Origin: Dokdonella sp.
GTDB taxonomy: Bacteria > Pseudomonadota > Gammaproteobacteria > Xanthomonadales > Rhodanobacteraceae
DNA length: 64,000 bases
Direction of reading: 5' to 3'
Assembly (NCBI RefSeq): GCF_019634815.1
Contig: NZ_JAHCAP010000003.1
Location: forward strand, 121,489 to 185,488
Notes under the pieces: generated by a model
What the model was told of the DNA's origin: nothing
The model's input: only the letters and a program-made list of their open reading frames with translations
The model's database searches: none
Shown here: positions 29,112-39,709 of the stretch, in pieces
How positions within the stretch are numbered: the first letter of the stretch is position 1
How the letters are laid out: every line of letters starts with the position of its first letter
Program-made: the position numbers and the translations under genes

Positions 29112-30578
29112 ATGCGCAAGCCCAACGATGCTCTTCCTGCCAGTCCGCTGACCACCGACTTCGGCGCGCCCGTGCCGGACAACCAGAACAGTCTGACTGC
29201 CGGCCCGCGCGGCCCGCTGCTGGCGCAGGATGTGTGGCTCAACGAGAAGCTGGCCAACTTCGTGCGCGAAGTGATTCCGGAGCGGCGCATGCACGCCAAG
29301 GGCTCCGGCGCGTTCGGCACTTTCACGGTGACGCACGACATCACCAAATACACGCGCGCCAGGATCTTCAGCGCTGTCGGCAAGAAGACGGAACTGTTTG
29401 CCCGCTTCACCACCGTCGCCGGCGAACGTGGCGCGGCCGATGCCGAGCGCGACATCCGCGGCTTCGCACTGAAGTTCTATACCGAAGAAGGCAACTGGGA
29501 CATGGTGGGCAACAACACGCCGGTCTTCTTCATCCGTGACCCGCTCAAGTTCCCTGACCTCAACAAGGCGGTCAAACGCTGTCCGCACACCAACCTGCGC
29601 AGTGCCACCTACAACTGGGATTACTGGACGCTGCTGCCTGAAGCGCTGCATCAGGTGACGGTGGTGATGAGCGACCGCGGCATTCCCGCCAGCTACCGCC
29701 ACATGCACGGTTTCGGCTCGCATACCTACAGTTTCTGGAACGAAGCCGGCGAGCGCTTCTGGGTGAAGTTCCATTTCCGAACCCAGCAGGGCATCAAGAA
29801 CCTGACCGACGCCGAAGCCGCCGTGCTGATCGGCAACGACCGCGAAAGCCATCAACGTGACCTGTTCTACGCCATCGAACGCGGTGACTTCCCGAAGTGG
29901 ACGATGTACGTGCAGGTGATGCCCGAGGCCGATGCCGAGAAGGTGCCGTATCACCCGTTCGATCTCACCAAGGTATGGCCGCACGCCGACTATCCGCTGA
30001 TCGAAGTCGGCGAATTCGAGCTCAACCGCAATCCGGAAAACTTCTTCGCCGACGTGGAGCAGAGCGCGTTCGCACCGAGCAATCTGGTGCCCGGGATTGG
30101 CGTCTCGCCCGACAAGATGCTGCAAGCGCGCCTGTTCAACTACGCCGACGCGCAGCGCTACCGCCTCGGCACCAACTACCAGCAGATCCCGGTCAACGCC
30201 GCGCGTTGCCCGGTGTCCAGCAACCACCGCGACGGCATCGGCCGCGTCGATGGCAACTACGGCAGCCGACCCCACTACGAGCCCAACAGCTTCCAGCAGT
30301 GGCAGCAGCAGCCGCAGTACCGCGAGCCGCCGCTGAAGATCAATGGCAACGCCGACCATTGGGATTTCCGTCAGGACGACGCCGACTACTACAAACAGCC
30401 CGGTGACCTGTTCCGCTTGATGAAACCGGCGCAGCAACAGGCATTGTTCGACAATACCGCGCGTGCGCTGGGCGACGCCCCGGACTTCATCAAGCAGCGC
30501 CATGTCGAAAACTGCAGCAAGGCCGATCCAGCTTACGGCGCGGGCGTCGCAGCCGCGCTGAAGAAGCTGGCTGGCTGA
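29112..30578 (+). CDS. katA: Monofunctional heme catalase
   Basis: The enzyme converts hydrogen peroxide to water and oxygen. At 488 residues it is a small-subunit catalase, probably clade 3. Catalytic His61 lies in [14 protein letters not shown], the distal Asn in [13 protein letters not shown], and the proximal heme Tyr in [14 protein letters not shown]. The segment [17 protein letters not shown] is diagnostic. It begins with a short non-exported N-terminus, so it is cytoplasmic. The gene stands alone with its own 130-bp upstream region. Confidence 0.95.
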   Translation: MRKPNDALPASPLTTDFGAPVPDNQNSLTAGPRGPLLAQDVWLNEKLANFVREVIPERRMHAKGSGAFGTFTVTHDITKYTRARIFSAVGKKTELFARFTTVAGERGAADAERDIRGFALKFYTEEGNWDMVGNNTPVFFIRDPLKFPDLNKAVKRCPHTNLRSATYNWDYWTLLPEALHQVTVVMSDRGIPASYRHMHGFGSHTYSFWNEAGERFWVKFHFRTQQGIKNLTDAEAAVLIGNDRESHQRDLFYAIERGDFPKWTMYVQVMPEADAEKVPYHPFDLTKVWPHADYPLIEVGEFELNRNPENFFADVEQSAFAPSNLVPGIGVSPDKMLQARLFNYADAQRYRLGTNYQQIPVNAARCPVSSNHRDGIGRVDGNYGSRPHYEPNSFQQWQQQPQYREPPLKINGNADHWDFRQDDADYYKQPGDLFRLMKPAQQQALFDNTARALGDAPDFIKQRHVENCSKADPAYGAGVAAALKKLAG

Positions 30579-30595
30579 GGCTGCGGCGCGCGGCG

Positions 30596-30621
30596 CGGCT
30601 GTGCGGTCGTGCGCACAGCCG
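30596..30621 (+). terminator. Hairpin after the catalase gene
   Basis: A perfect 10-bp stem (CGGCTGTGCG and CGCACAGCCG) with a 6-nt loop begins 17 bp after the catalase stop. It lacks a T tract, so it may act with Rho or merely protect the mRNA 3' end. Confidence 0.5.
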
Positions 30622-30688
30622 GCGGCGGCCATTGACTGCAACGTGGCCCGATGCAAGATTGGCGCATCGTCCACACCGGAGTCGGCCC

Positions 30689-31102
30689 ATGAGTGAATTC
30701 GAGAACCTCACAGCGGCGCCGCCGCCGCCCGATATGGGCACGCCGCCGTCGAGCGACGAGCGCACCTGGGCCCTGATCGGTCATCTGTCGGCACTCAGTG
30801 CCTTCGTCACCGGTTTCGGCGGCATCGTCGGGCCATTGATCGTGTGGCTGATCAAGAAGGATACCCAGGCGTTTGCTGCCGATCAGGCCAAGGAGGCGCT
30901 CAACTTCAACATCACCGTCGCCTTGGTCGGTGTGGTCCTGTTGATCTTCTCGATCGTCACCTTCGGCATCGGCCTGCTGCTGGCATGGCCGGCGGGCGTC
31001 GTTCTGTTTTTCGCCTGGCTGGTCCTCACGATCGTTGCCGCGATCAAGGCCAATGAAGGCGTTGCCTACCGCTATCCATTCACCTTGCGACTGGTCAAGT
31101 AG
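30689..31102 (+). CDS. DUF4870 membrane protein
   Basis: A 137-residue protein with a Pro-rich N-terminal tail (AAPPPPDMGTPP) and three hydrophobic segments. It matches DUF4870/Tic20-like proteins: ERTWALIGHLSALSAFV, then IVGPLIVWLIKKDT, then FAADQAKEALNFNITVAL. The function is unknown. I chose MSEFENLTAAP at 30689 because of the GGAG site seven bases upstream. It is convergent with ispA. Confidence 0.85.
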   Translation: MSEFENLTAAPPPPDMGTPPSSDERTWALIGHLSALSAFVTGFGGIVGPLIVWLIKKDTQAFAADQAKEALNFNITVALVGVVLLIFSIVTFGIGLLLAWPAGVVLFFAWLVLTIVAAIKANEGVAYRYPFTLRLVK

Positions 31103-31125
31103 CTGCGCGATGCCGGAACTGCGAA

Positions 31126-31148
31126 CGGCACGGCTGCCCGTCGTGCCG
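31126..31148. terminator. Small hairpin between convergent DUF4870 gene and ispA
   Basis: A 7-bp stem (CGGCACG at 31126-31132 and CGTGCCG at 31142-31148) with a 9-nt loop lies in the 90-bp convergent gap. It has no T tract on either side. Confidence 0.35.
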
Positions 31149-31192
31149 CCGCGGATTGGCAGGATGGGCGGTCAGGGTGGACGGGCGTGGGT

Positions 31193-32128
31193 TCAGCTTT
31201 CGCGCAAAGCGACGAAACGCGCAAGTTCGCACAAGTTGCGCGCGTTTGACCCCAAGGCGGCGACGGCCTCCTGCGCCCGTGCGGTGAGCTCCGCCAGCTG
31301 CCGGCGCGATGCGTCAGCGCCCAGAATCGCGGGATATGTCGGCTTGTTCGCAGCCACGTCCTTTCCGGCAGTTTTGCCCAATTGCGCCGTGCCGGCTTCG
31401 ATATCGAGCAGATCGTCGCGGATCTGGAAGGCCAGGCCGATGGCGTGGCCGTAGTCTTCGAGTGCGGCAAGCATGGGTTCGTCTTCGCAACCGGCGGCAA
31501 GTGCGCCCAGGCGCACGCTGGCGCGGATCAGGGCGCCGGTCTTGTGCACATGCATGCGTTCGAGTTCGGCCGGTGTGAGTGGCAGGCCGGTCGCGGCGAG
31601 ATCAAGCGCCTGACCGCCGGCCATGCCGTGCGATCCGCACGCGCCAGCGAGTGTGCGCAGCATGTCCAGATGGCGCAGCGGCGCAGCGCGCAGCGCAGTG
31701 TCCGCCGCGAGTATCTCGAAAGCGAGGGCCTGCAAGGCGTCACCGGCAAGGATGGCCATCGCCTCGCCGAACGCGACATGGCAGGTGGGGCGGCCGCGAC
31801 GCAGGTCATCGTCGTCCATCGCCGGCAAGTCGTCGTGCACGAGCGAGTAGGCATGGATGACTTCGACCGCCACCGCGCTCGAATCCAGGACTTCCAGCGG
31901 CGCGCGAAAGGCGAGCCCGGTGACATATACGAGCAGGGGACGCAGACGCTTGCCTCCGCCGAGCACCGCATAACGCATCGCCTGATGCAATGCGATGGGC
32001 GCAAGATCGTCAGCCGGCAAGGCGCGGGCCAGCACGGCATCCGCACGCGCCGAGAGCGCGAGCAGCTCGGCGGAAAGTTGCTTCAAGTTTGTGCAGTCCG
32101 TGCCGTGCCAGACGATGGGCGCATGCAC
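31193..32128 (-). CDS. ispA: Polyprenyl (farnesyl) diphosphate synthase
   Basis: This enzyme condenses IPP with DMAPP/GPP to farnesyl diphosphate. The 311-residue sequence has the first Asp-rich motif DDLPAMDDDD (Asp99 onward), the GGGKRLRPLLVY segment and the second motif FQIRDDLLD. The pairing with xseB just upstream matches the xseB-ispA arrangement of many gammaproteobacteria, although dxs does not follow. The start is a GTG with a poor ribosome site, so the true N-terminus could be slightly shorter. The final prenyl length (C15 or longer) is not proven by sequence alone. Confidence 0.93.
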   Translation of the reverse strand: MHAPIVWHGTDCTNLKQLSAELLALSARADAVLARALPADDLAPIALHQAMRYAVLGGGKRLRPLLVYVTGLAFRAPLEVLDSSAVAVEVIHAYSLVHDDLPAMDDDDLRRGRPTCHVAFGEAMAILAGDALQALAFEILAADTALRAAPLRHLDMLRTLAGACGSHGMAGGQALDLAATGLPLTPAELERMHVHKTGALIRASVRLGALAAGCEDEPMLAALEDYGHAIGLAFQIRDDLLDIEAGTAQLGKTAGKDVAANKPTYPAILGADASRRQLAELTARAQEAVAALGSNARNLCELARFVALRES

Positions 32129-32183
32129 GTCATCGTCGGGTCATGCGGGAATGATTCAGGCCTTGCGGCGGTGGTCGCAGTGT

Positions 32184-32444
32184 TCACGGATGGCCATCTT
32201 GGTCGTCATCGAATGGCTGCGCCGATGCGGGGTTGTCGGGATCGAGAAGCTGGTCGACGCGCAGCTTGGCACGGTCGAGTGCGCCCTGGCAGTCACGGTA
32301 GAGGGCGATGCCGCGCTCGAAGGACCGCAGGGAATCATCGAGGCTGAGATCACCCTGCTCCATGCGTGACACCAGCTGCTCAAGCTCGTCGAGCGAGTGT
32401 TCGAAGCTTTGCTCGACAGGTTGGGGTGCAGGCTTGTTCGGCAT
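32184..32444 (-). CDS. xseB: Exonuclease VII small subunit
   Basis: XseB is the small subunit of exonuclease VII, which degrades single-stranded DNA. The 86-residue product shows the family core [20 protein letters not shown] followed by [20 protein letters not shown]. The extended acidic C-terminus ([17 protein letters not shown]) is longer than usual. It lies between tilS and ispA on the same strand, 11 bp after tilS, and is probably co-transcribed. xseA is not in the window. Confidence 0.93.
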   Translation of the reverse strand: MPNKPAPQPVEQSFEHSLDELEQLVSRMEQGDLSLDDSLRSFERGIALYRDCQGALDRAKLRVDQLLDPDNPASAQPFDDDQDGHP

Positions 32445-32455
32445 GGGCGCGAACG

Positions 32456-33829
32456 CTAACCCAGGCCATCGGCAAGTTCAACCGAAGCAGATCGCCTGCT
32501 GGCATGGGCGCGTGCTGGCGCATGCCATTCGATCTGCGCACCGAGCGGTTCAAGCAAGGCCGATGCATCGGCGGCGAGGTAGAGCCCGGCCACCGCAAGC
32601 AGGCGATCGTCGGCATCGAAAAGCAGGGGCAGGCGCGCGCGTTGCCACGGCGGCACGCCCGATTCCTGCAGCAGGTCGCGCAACTCGCGGTTGGGGCCAT
32701 TGCCGCTCAGGCGCAGGGTCTCGCCACCGCGCCGGAAACGCACGTACAGGGACTGCGGCAATCGAACATCGCTGCCTGGTGCAGCCAAACGCAACACGCC
32801 CAGGTCGAGTGGAAGCTGCAATTCGCGCCCGTCGAACGGTGCGTGCCAATCGGGGGGTGGATATTGCACAGGACGCATCGCAAACAGCAGATCCCGGTAG
32901 CGGCGAACTTCGACGCCCGGCCATCGCACGCAGGGCTGGCGGTCCTCGCCCGCCTCGCGAATCTGGCGCAACAACTCGGCGGCCTGGAAATGGGTGGGTT
33001 CGGCCAGATCGATTGCGCGCAGCCATTGCCGCATGACCGGATCACGCAAGGCCGCGGGCAGATCGAGCCAGTCGCGGAAACGCAGTGTGGCCGGGTCGAG
33101 ACCGCGAACGCGCTCGAGCGCCCGGCTGGCTTCGGCATCGACGAAGCTGGACACCTCGCGCGCCCAATTCGAGCTCTGGGCGATGCTGGCGCCGGCTTCG
33201 GGCCAACGGGCGAGGATCCGCGGCAGCACTTGCAGGCGCAGGTAGTTGCGATCGATCCCCGGGTCCTCGTTACTCGGATCGCTGAGCCAATGCAGGCCAT
33301 GCCCGATTGCGTACTCGCGCAAGGCCGCGCGCGGCAGGTTCAACAGCGGGCGCCAAGCCCATCCATTGCCCAGCCGGCGCAGGGGCCGCATTGCCCCCAT
33401 GCCCTCGGGGCCCGCACCCCGCAGCAACTTGAGCAGCACGGTTTCGGTCTGGTCGTCGCGGTGATGGGCGAGGGCCAGAATCTCGCCGGTGACCAGCAGC
33501 GCGGCAATCTCACCATAGCGGGCACGCCGGGCGCTGGCTTCGAGGCCGAGATCGGAACGTCGTGGCACCTCGACGCGGCGCACCAGCAGTTCGATTCCAA
33601 GTGCACTGGCGAAGGCCTGGCAGTGACGGGCCCATTGCGCACTGTCGTTGTGGATGCCGTGGTCGACGTGGACAGCGCGCAGGCCGCGTTCGCGCGCGGA
33701 TCGGCATTGGGCGAGCGCATGCAGGAGTGCGGTTGAATCGAGTCCGCCGCTGAAGGCAACCAGAATCGGACCCGGCGCGAGCGCGGCGAGGGATTCCTCG
33801 AGCAGATGGAGGATGTCGCGCGTTTGCAT
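32456..33829 (-). CDS. tilS: tRNA(Ile)-lysidine synthase
   Basis: TilS converts the wobble cytidine of the minor isoleucine tRNA(CAU) to lysidine, an essential step. At 457 residues it has the normal long form. The ATP pyrophosphatase loop is [13 protein letters not shown] (Ser27-Ser32), followed by [19 protein letters not shown] and [20 protein letters not shown]. The C-terminal domain includes the [12 protein letters not shown] motif used in tRNA recognition. It appears to head the tilS-xseB-ispA operon. Confidence 0.95.
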   Translation of the reverse strand: MQTRDILHLLEESLAALAPGPILVAFSGGLDSTALLHALAQCRSARERGLRAVHVDHGIHNDSAQWARHCQAFASALGIELLVRRVEVPRRSDLGLEASARRARYGEIAALLVTGEILALAHHRDDQTETVLLKLLRGAGPEGMGAMRPLRRLGNGWAWRPLLNLPRAALREYAIGHGLHWLSDPSNEDPGIDRNYLRLQVLPRILARWPEAGASIAQSSNWAREVSSFVDAEASRALERVRGLDPATLRFRDWLDLPAALRDPVMRQWLRAIDLAEPTHFQAAELLRQIREAGEDRQPCVRWPGVEVRRYRDLLFAMRPVQYPPPDWHAPFDGRELQLPLDLGVLRLAAPGSDVRLPQSLYVRFRRGGETLRLSGNGPNRELRDLLQESGVPPWQRARLPLLFDADDRLLAVAGLYLAADASALLEPLGAQIEWHAPARAHASRRSASVELADGLG

Positions 33830-33867
33830 CGATCAGCGACAGGCCTTGTGCGGGCCGCGGCCCAGGC

Positions 33868-34902
33868 TCAGTTCCAAGAGCAGACCACCTTGCCGCAGTT
33901 GCCGGCATCCATGAGATCGAAGCCCTTCTGGAACTCGTCGATGTGGATCTGATGGGTGAGCACCTTCTGCAGTGGAAATCCACTGAGCACCATCTGCGTC
34001 ATCTTGTACCAGGTTTCGTACATGCGACGACCATAGATGCCGTGCATGGTGAGCCCCTTGAAGATCACCTTGTCCCAGTCGATGCCGGCACCATTGGGCA
34101 GGATGCCGAGCAGGGCGACCTTGCCGCCGTGGTACATCACGTCGAGCATGTCGGCGAAGGCGCGCGGATTGCCGCTCATCTCGAGCGCAACATCGAAGCC
34201 CTCCATGTGCAGGTCCTTGACCACGTCCTTGAGCGATTGCTTGGAGACGTTGACCACGCGCGTTGCGCCCATGTCGGCGGCGAGCTTGAGCCGGTAGTCG
34301 TTGACGTCGGTGACGACGACATTGCGCGCACCGATGTGCTTGCAGATGCCTGCGGCGATGATGCCGATCGGACCGGCGCCGGTAATCAACACGTCTTCAC
34401 CGATCACGTCGAACTCGAGCGCGCAATGGGCGGCATTGCCGTAGGGATCGAAGAAAGCCGCCAGTTCGCTTGGGATCTGGTCCGGGATCGGCCACAGGTT
34501 CGAGGCGGGAACGGCCACGTATTCGGCGAATGCGCCATTGCGATTGACGCCGATGCCGACCGTGTGCGGGCATAGATGCTGCTTGCCCGCGCGGCAATTG
34601 CGGCACACGCCGCAGACGATGTGGCCTTCGGCCGAGACGCGCTGGCCGAGCTGGTAGCCGCGCACGCCAGCGCCGATCTCGACGACGCGACCGACGAACT
34701 CGTGGCCGATCACGAGGCCGGGCTTGATCACGCGTTGCGACCATTCGTCCCACTTGTAGATGTGCAGGTCGGTTCCGCAGATTGCCGTCTTCTCGAGTTT
34801 GACGAGCACGTCGTTGGGACCGATCTCCGGAACCGGCACCTCTTCCATCCAGATGCCCCGCGCGGCTTCGCGCTTGACCAGGGCCTTCATCATTCGTGAC
34901 AT
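33868..34902 (-). CDS. tdh: L-threonine 3-dehydrogenase
   Basis: Tdh oxidises threonine to 2-amino-3-ketobutyrate with NAD+. The zinc-dependent dehydrogenase has 344 residues. Catalytic zinc ligands are in [11 protein letters not shown] and GHEFVG, the structural zinc site is [15 protein letters not shown], and the NAD fold is in [14 protein letters not shown] chose the ATG at 34902 because a GAGAAG sequence lies eight bases upstream; Met codons at 34908 and 34890-34893 are alternatives. The usual partner kbl is not adjacent. A promoter-like TATAAT lies just upstream. Confidence 0.95.
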   Translation of the reverse strand: MSRMMKALVKREAARGIWMEEVPVPEIGPNDVLVKLEKTAICGTDLHIYKWDEWSQRVIKPGLVIGHEFVGRVVEIGAGVRGYQLGQRVSAEGHIVCGVCRNCRAGKQHLCPHTVGIGVNRNGAFAEYVAVPASNLWPIPDQIPSELAAFFDPYGNAAHCALEFDVIGEDVLITGAGPIGIIAAGICKHIGARNVVVTDVNDYRLKLAADMGATRVVNVSKQSLKDVVKDLHMEGFDVALEMSGNPRAFADMLDVMYHGGKVALLGILPNGAGIDWDKVIFKGLTMHGIYGRRMYETWYKMTQMVLSGFPLQKVLTHQIHIDEFQKGFDLMDAGNCGKVVCSWN

Positions 34903-34930
34903 GGTCATCACTTCTCGGGTGAGGCCGCCG

Positions 34931-34936
34931 ATTATA
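34931..34936 (-). promoter_or_regulatory. Minus-10 box for tdh
   Basis: On the minus strand this reads TATAAT, a perfect sigma-70 -10 element. It predicts a leader of about 22 nt before the tdh start at 34902. The -35 region (TGATTC with 18-bp spacing) is weak. Confidence 0.5.
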
Positions 34937-35072
34937 CGTCGCCCGGGCACTGCGGAATCATGATGTGCGCGAGTCGGGCTGGCGCGGCGCATGCACCGGC
35001 CCCTTGTTTGCACGGGGTTTCCGCAGGACACTACGGGAAGGCCGCGGGAGGGCCGCTCAGGGGGCTGTCGGG

Positions 35073-35594
35073 ATGTTCGGATTTCTGAAGCGATGGTTCG
35101 GCGCCGCCAAGGCGGAAAGCGTCGACGGTACGCGGCGGCAGAAGCAACGCGTCAACGCGCGCAGTGGCATGCGGGTGCTGGTGGTCGATGATTCGACCAC
35201 GGTGGTCGCCACGCTGCGGCGCATGCTCGAGCAGAACGGTTACGAAGTCGAGGAGGCGCTCAACGGCGAGAAGGGTGTTGAGCTTGCGGTCAACGATCCG
35301 CCCGATCTGATCTTCCTCGATATCATCCTGCCCGGGATCAATGGCTTTGCCGCGCTGCGCCAGTTGCGGCGCAACCTGCGCACGCGTGAGGTGCCGGTGA
35401 TCATGATGAGCGGCAACGAGCAGGCAACCGAGCAGTTTTATGCGCAGCGCATCGGGGCCGACGATTTCATCAAGAAGCCATTCTCCCGCGCCGAGCTGTT
35501 TTCGCGCATCGAGCGCCTGCTCGATGTGTCGTTGATGCCTCGCCGTCGCCCACCAGCCGCAGTGGAACATGCGCAAGGGGATTTCGTGAAATAG
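35073..35594 (+). CDS. Single-domain response regulator, PilG/PilH-like
   Basis: A CheY-like receiver of 173 residues with a basic N-terminal extension ([10 protein letters not shown], then a Lys/Arg-rich linker to residue 33). The acidic pair is VLVVDD (Asp39-Asp40), the phosphoacceptor Asp83 sits in [10 protein letters not shown], and the Lys is in DFIKKPFSR. It most resembles PilG/PilH of type IV pilus chemotaxis-like systems, but no pil genes are adjacent, so the pathway is inferred from similarity only. The amphipathic N-terminus could bind the membrane. Confidence 0.85.
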   Translation: MFGFLKRWFGAAKAESVDGTRRQKQRVNARSGMRVLVVDDSTTVVATLRRMLEQNGYEVEEALNGEKGVELAVNDPPDLIFLDIILPGINGFAALRQLRRNLRTREVPVIMMSGNEQATEQFYAQRIGADDFIKKPFSRAELFSRIERLLDVSLMPRRRPPAAVEHAQGDFVK

Positions 35595-35683
35595 GCGTAC
35601 CGGTCGCGGTGGCCAATCGCATCGCCTGCGCAGCCGCGACCCACCTGCTTGACCCCTGCGCCGAGCGCGGTTGCAATGTGCCA

Positions 35684-36634
35684 ATGTCAGGCTTGGATCG
35701 ACGGCCAGTTGCGATTTTTCTCATGGGTCCGACCGCGAGCGGCAAGACCGCGCTCGCCTGCCGTCTCGCCGAACGCTTTGACCTGGAGCTGATCAGCGTC
35801 GACTCGGCGCTGATCTATCGTGGCCTCGATGTCGGTGCGGCCAAGCCCGATGCGACGACGTTGGCGCGCTTTCCGCATCGCTTGATCGATATCCGCGAGC
35901 CGACCGCTCCGTATTCGGCCGCCGAATTCCGCCGTGACGCCTTGCTGGCCATGAACGAGATCACCGTGGCAGGCCGCGTGCCGCTGCTGGTCGGCGGCAC
36001 CAGCCTGTACTTTCGCGCGCTCGCCTGGGGACTGGCGCCGCTGCCTGATGCCGATCCGGAACTGCGCCAGCGTCTGAGCGACGAGGCGGCGCGTTTGGGC
36101 TGGCCGGCGCTGCATGCACGGCTCGCTGCATTTGATTCGCACAGCGCAGCCAGGCTCTCACCCAACGATGCGCAGCGCATTCAACGCGCGCTCGAGATTG
36201 CCGAACTGACGGGTGAGCCGCCCTCGCGCCTGCTCGAACATGGCATGCAGCGGCCCCCTTTCCGGATCCTCAAGCTCGCCTTGCAACCGGTGCAGCGCGA
36301 GGTCTTGCACGAGCGGATCGCGCAGCGCATGGACGTGATGCTCGATGCGGGACTGGTCGAGGAAGCACGGCGCCTGCGTGAATTGTCGGGTTGGCATCCT
36401 GATCTGCCGGCGATGCGCGCAGTCGGCTATCGTCAGGCTTGGCCGTATCTGGCCGGGCAGTCCAGCTTGGCCGAGTTTCGCCAGCGCGCGATCTTCGCCA
36501 CCCGTCAGCTCGCCAAGCGCCAGCTCACCTGGCTGCGCGGCGAGATCGATGCCCAGAACCTCGACAGCGAGCGGGTTGACCTGGTCGATGCTGCAAGTGC
36601 CCGCCTCGGACGCTTCCTCAGTGTGGCCGCGTGA
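35684..36634 (+). CDS. miaA: tRNA dimethylallyltransferase
   Basis: MiaA adds a dimethylallyl group to A37 of tRNAs reading UNN codons. The 316-residue form matches E. coli in length. The P-loop is FLMGPTASGKTALA near residue 12, with DLELISVDSALIYRGLDVGAAKP and LVGGTSLYFRAL following. I chose MSGLDRRPVAIF at 35684; an upstream GTG at 35609 would add 25 unmatched residues. miaA opens the conserved miaA-hfq-hflX-hflK-hflC-purA block. Confidence 0.95.
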   Translation: MSGLDRRPVAIFLMGPTASGKTALACRLAERFDLELISVDSALIYRGLDVGAAKPDATTLARFPHRLIDIREPTAPYSAAEFRRDALLAMNEITVAGRVPLLVGGTSLYFRALAWGLAPLPDADPELRQRLSDEAARLGWPALHARLAAFDSHSAARLSPNDAQRIQRALEIAELTGEPPSRLLEHGMQRPPFRILKLALQPVQREVLHERIAQRMDVMLDAGLVEEARRLRELSGWHPDLPAMRAVGYRQAWPYLAGQSSLAEFRQRAIFATRQLAKRQLTWLRGEIDAQNLDSERVDLVDAASARLGRFLSVAA

Positions 36635-36784
36635 GCCAATCGGCGTTCGCGTCGATCCCCATTTCTCTTTGCCCGGGCAAAGCCTTACTATCGGACCGGG
36701 GTTTGGAATCGGGCGTGCTGCGGCTCACCTCGCACACGCGATTTCTCCGATTCCCCGCAATTCGAACCAGGGAGAACAAGACTC

Positions 36785-37066
36785 ATGTCCAAGGGGCAGT
36801 CTCTGCAGGATCCGTTCCTCAATGCGTTGCGTCGCGAACGCGTGCCGGTGTCGATCTATCTCGTCAATGGCATCAAGCTGCAAGGCACGGTCGAATCCTT
36901 CGACCAGTTCGTGGTGTTGTTGCGCAACACCGTGAGCCAGATGGTCTACAAACATGCAATTTCGACGATCGTGCCCTCGCGCAATGTGCGCATGGCAGGC
37001 CCCGAGGCAGGCCATTCGGGCAGCGGCGCGGCGGCCGAGCCTGCGGGCAGTGAAGCCGATTCCTGA
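36785..37066 (+). CDS. hfq: RNA chaperone Hfq
   Basis: Hfq is the Sm-like hexameric chaperone that pairs small RNAs with mRNAs. The 93-residue product shows the Sm1 segment [29 protein letters not shown] and the Sm2 motif [12 protein letters not shown]. The C-terminal tail of about 20 residues is short and Gly/Ala/Ser-rich ([13 protein letters not shown]). A strong GGGAGAA ribosome site lies about 8 bp upstream. The 150-bp gap after miaA probably contains an internal promoter. Confidence 0.97.
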   Translation: MSKGQSLQDPFLNALRRERVPVSIYLVNGIKLQGTVESFDQFVVLLRNTVSQMVYKHAISTIVPSRNVRMAGPEAGHSGSGAAAEPAGSEADS

Positions 37067-37142
37067 GACGCGCAGGCAATGGCTTGAAACCCGGGCTCGA
37101 TGGCCGCATTGATGAGGCCGCGACCGCGAAGGGTGAACGCTT

Positions 37143-38549
37143 CTGTTTGAAAGATCCAAAAAGGGTGAACGCGCCTTGCTGCTGCAGCCGCAGGCGCCCG
37201 GGCATGCCGATCCGCAAGCGCTGGAGGAGTTCGCCGAGCTTGCACGTTCGGCAGGTGCCAGCGTCGTCGGCAGCCTGAATGCGCGCGTCGAGCGCGCAAA
37301 CCCGCGCTATTTCGTCGGTACCGGCAAGGCCGAGGAACTGCGTGAACATCGTCTTGCGCTCGACGCCGACCTCATCCTCGTCAATCACGCGCTCTCGCCC
37401 GTGCAGGAGCGCAACCTCGAAAAGCTCACCCAGTGTCGAGTGGTTGATCGCACCGGTCTGATCCTCGACATCTTTGCCCAGCGTGCGCGCTCGCACGAAG
37501 GCAAGTTGCAGGTCGAACTGGCACAGCTCAAGCACATGGCCACGCGGCTGGTGCGCGGCTGGACCCATCTCGAGCGCCAGCGCGGTGGTTCGATCGGCCT
37601 GCGCGGCCCCGGTGAAACCCAGCTCGAACTCGATCGTCGCCTGCTCGGCGAACGCGTCAAGCAGTTGCAGAAGCGCATGCAAAAGGTCGAAACCCAGCGC
37701 TCGACCGCGCGCCGCGCGCGCCAGCGCCATGCGATGCCGGTGGTGGCCCTGGTCGGATACACCAATGCGGGCAAGTCGACTCTGTTCAACACCCTCAGCG
37801 GTGCGCAGGTGTACGCCGCCGACCAATTGTTCGCGACGCTCGACCCCACCTTGCGCCGCCTCGATGGTCTTGATTGCGGTGCGATCCTGCTCGCCGATAC
37901 GGTCGGCTTCATTCGCGACCTGCCGCATGATCTGGTTGCAGCCTTTCGCGCCACCTTGGCCGAGGCGCGCGAGGCCGATCTGCTTTTGCACGTGGTCGAT
38001 GCCTCCGATCCAGAGCGCGACCAGCGCATCGCCGATGTCGAGGCGGTGCTTGCCCAGATCGGGGCAGGTGAGCTGCCGCAGGTACTGGTTTACAACAAGC
38101 TCGACTTGCTCGACGGGGTCACCGCCCAAGCCGCATCCGATCTTGCGCCACAGGCCTCGAATGCTGGCGCCGCGGAGGCGGTGTCGGCCAACCGTGTCGA
38201 TCGCATCGACGGCGGCACGCGCTTGCGGTCCTGGGTGTCGGCCAAGACCGGAGTCGGACTGGACGGCCTGCGCGCAGCCATCGCGCAGAGTCTGGGCGCA
38301 CAGCGCGTGCAAGCCCACCTGTTGTTGCCGCCCGCGGCCGGACGTCTGCGCGCGCGACTGCATGCCCAGGGGTTGATCGCGCGGGAACAGGTGGGCGAAG
38401 ACGGCTGGCGCATCCACATCGACGCTCCGCGCGCACTGGTGGAACCCTTGTTCGGCCTGCCGGATGGTGACGGCGCGTGGTTGCGCGAACGCTTGCTTGC
38501 CGCACTGGAAGGCCCTACCTACAATCCAGAGGCAATTCCGTCCCGCTGA
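37143..38549 (+). CDS. hflX: GTPase HflX (apparent CTG start)
   Basis: HflX is a ribosome-splitting GTPase. The 468-residue reading begins CTG TTT GAA AGA TCC AAA AAG GGT, coding LFERSKKGERALLLQ, which aligns position by position with the standard HflX N-terminus (MF[ED]R...GE.A.L). A stop at 37134-37136 closes the frame just upstream and no ATG, GTG or TTG lies between it and the conserved segment; the next TTG (37176) would remove conserved residues. GAAGGG lies 9 bp before the CTG. Domain features: GPGETQLELDRRLL, GTPase motif GYTNAGKSTLFN near residue 205, and DTVGFIRDLP. Confidence 0.93.
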   Translation: MFERSKKGERALLLQPQAPGHADPQALEEFAELARSAGASVVGSLNARVERANPRYFVGTGKAEELREHRLALDADLILVNHALSPVQERNLEKLTQCRVVDRTGLILDIFAQRARSHEGKLQVELAQLKHMATRLVRGWTHLERQRGGSIGLRGPGETQLELDRRLLGERVKQLQKRMQKVETQRSTARRARQRHAMPVVALVGYTNAGKSTLFNTLSGAQVYAADQLFATLDPTLRRLDGLDCGAILLADTVGFIRDLPHDLVAAFRATLAEAREADLLLHVVDASDPERDQRIADVEAVLAQIGAGELPQVLVYNKLDLLDGVTAQAASDLAPQASNAGAAEAVSANRVDRIDGGTRLRSWVSAKTGVGLDGLRAAIAQSLGAQRVQAHLLLPPAAGRLRARLHAQGLIAREQVGEDGWRIHIDAPRALVEPLFGLPDGDGAWLRERLLAALEGPTYNPEAIPSR

Positions 38550-38660
38550 TCCTGCGACGCGGTGCCAGATCAACTCGGGCGCCAAGGCGGACATCGGCAA
38601 TCCAACCGCGTTGCGGCAGACGACATCCAGTCGTCGGCGGCGCCGCGAAAAGGCAGAGCA

Positions 38661-39709
38661 ATGGCTTGGAACGAACCCGGCAGCGGCAAACAGCGTGATC
38701 CGTGGAAAGACAGCGGCGGAGGTGGCTCGGGGCCGGATTTCGATGCTTGGTTGAACAAGCTGCGCGACGGCTTCGGACGCATTTTTGGTGGTGGCGGTGG
38801 CGCCGGAATCGCCGTGCTCGGCATCCTGCTGGCGTGGGCGGCCTGGGATAGCGTGATGCGCATCAATGCCGATGAAACCGGTGTGGTGCTGCGCTTTGGC
38901 AAGGTCGCCAGATTGGTGCAGCCGGGTCTGGGCTTCAAATTTCCGCGTCCGATCGAAACCGTGGTTGCAGTCAACACCGGCAAGACGCTGCAGACCAGCG
39001 ATCAGGTGCGCATGTTGACCAAGGACGAGAACATCGTGCTGGTCGATTTCTACGTGCAGTATCGCATCGGGGATGCGCAGCGCTTCCTGTTCGACGTCAA
39101 GGATCCCAACGAGACGCTCGCCCAGGCGGCCGAAAGCGCGGTGCGCTCGGTGGTCGGCAACAACGACATGGACACGATCCTGTCCGGGCAGCGCAACGAA
39201 CTCGTCGTCAAGGCGCGCGAGGTGCTGCAGGCCACGCTTGAGCAATACCAAACCGGACTCGTGCTGCTCGACCTCAACATCCAGAACGTGCGTCCGCCGA
39301 CCGAGGTCAAGGACGCCTTCGACGATGCCAGTCGCGCGCTGCAAGACAAATCGCGCCTGGAAGAGGACGCGCGCGCCGAAGCCAGCCGCATCGTGCCCGA
39401 GGCGCGCGGTGCCGCCGCCGAGATTCGCGCCCGCGCCGAAGGCGACAAGGCCGAACGCATCGCTCGCGCTCAGGGTGACGCGCAGCGCTTCAACCTGGTC
39501 GAGGCGCAGTACCGTGCCGCGCCCGAGGTCACGCGCAAGCGCCTGTATCTGGAAACGATGAGCGAAGTGCTCCGGCCTGTGGCGAAAGTGATCGATGCCA
39601 CGGGCGGAAAGAACCTCATCAATCTGCCGTCGCCGCTGGTGCCCGCGGTAAGCGCCAAGAGCCTCGGCACCACCGTGGTCACGCCGGAAACCGGCAAGGC
39701 AGGCAACTG

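Noticed and set aside
36669..36691. hfq promoter from TTGCCC and TACTAT
   Set aside because: The spacing is only 11 bp, too short for sigma-70.
37176..37178. TTG start for hflX
   Set aside because: It would discard conserved N-terminal residues encoded from 37143; the CTG position aligns with the normal initiator Met.
36873..39344. 823-codon antisense frame across hfq, hflX and hflK
   Set aside because: The plus-strand genes are unambiguous and the antisense product has no domain.
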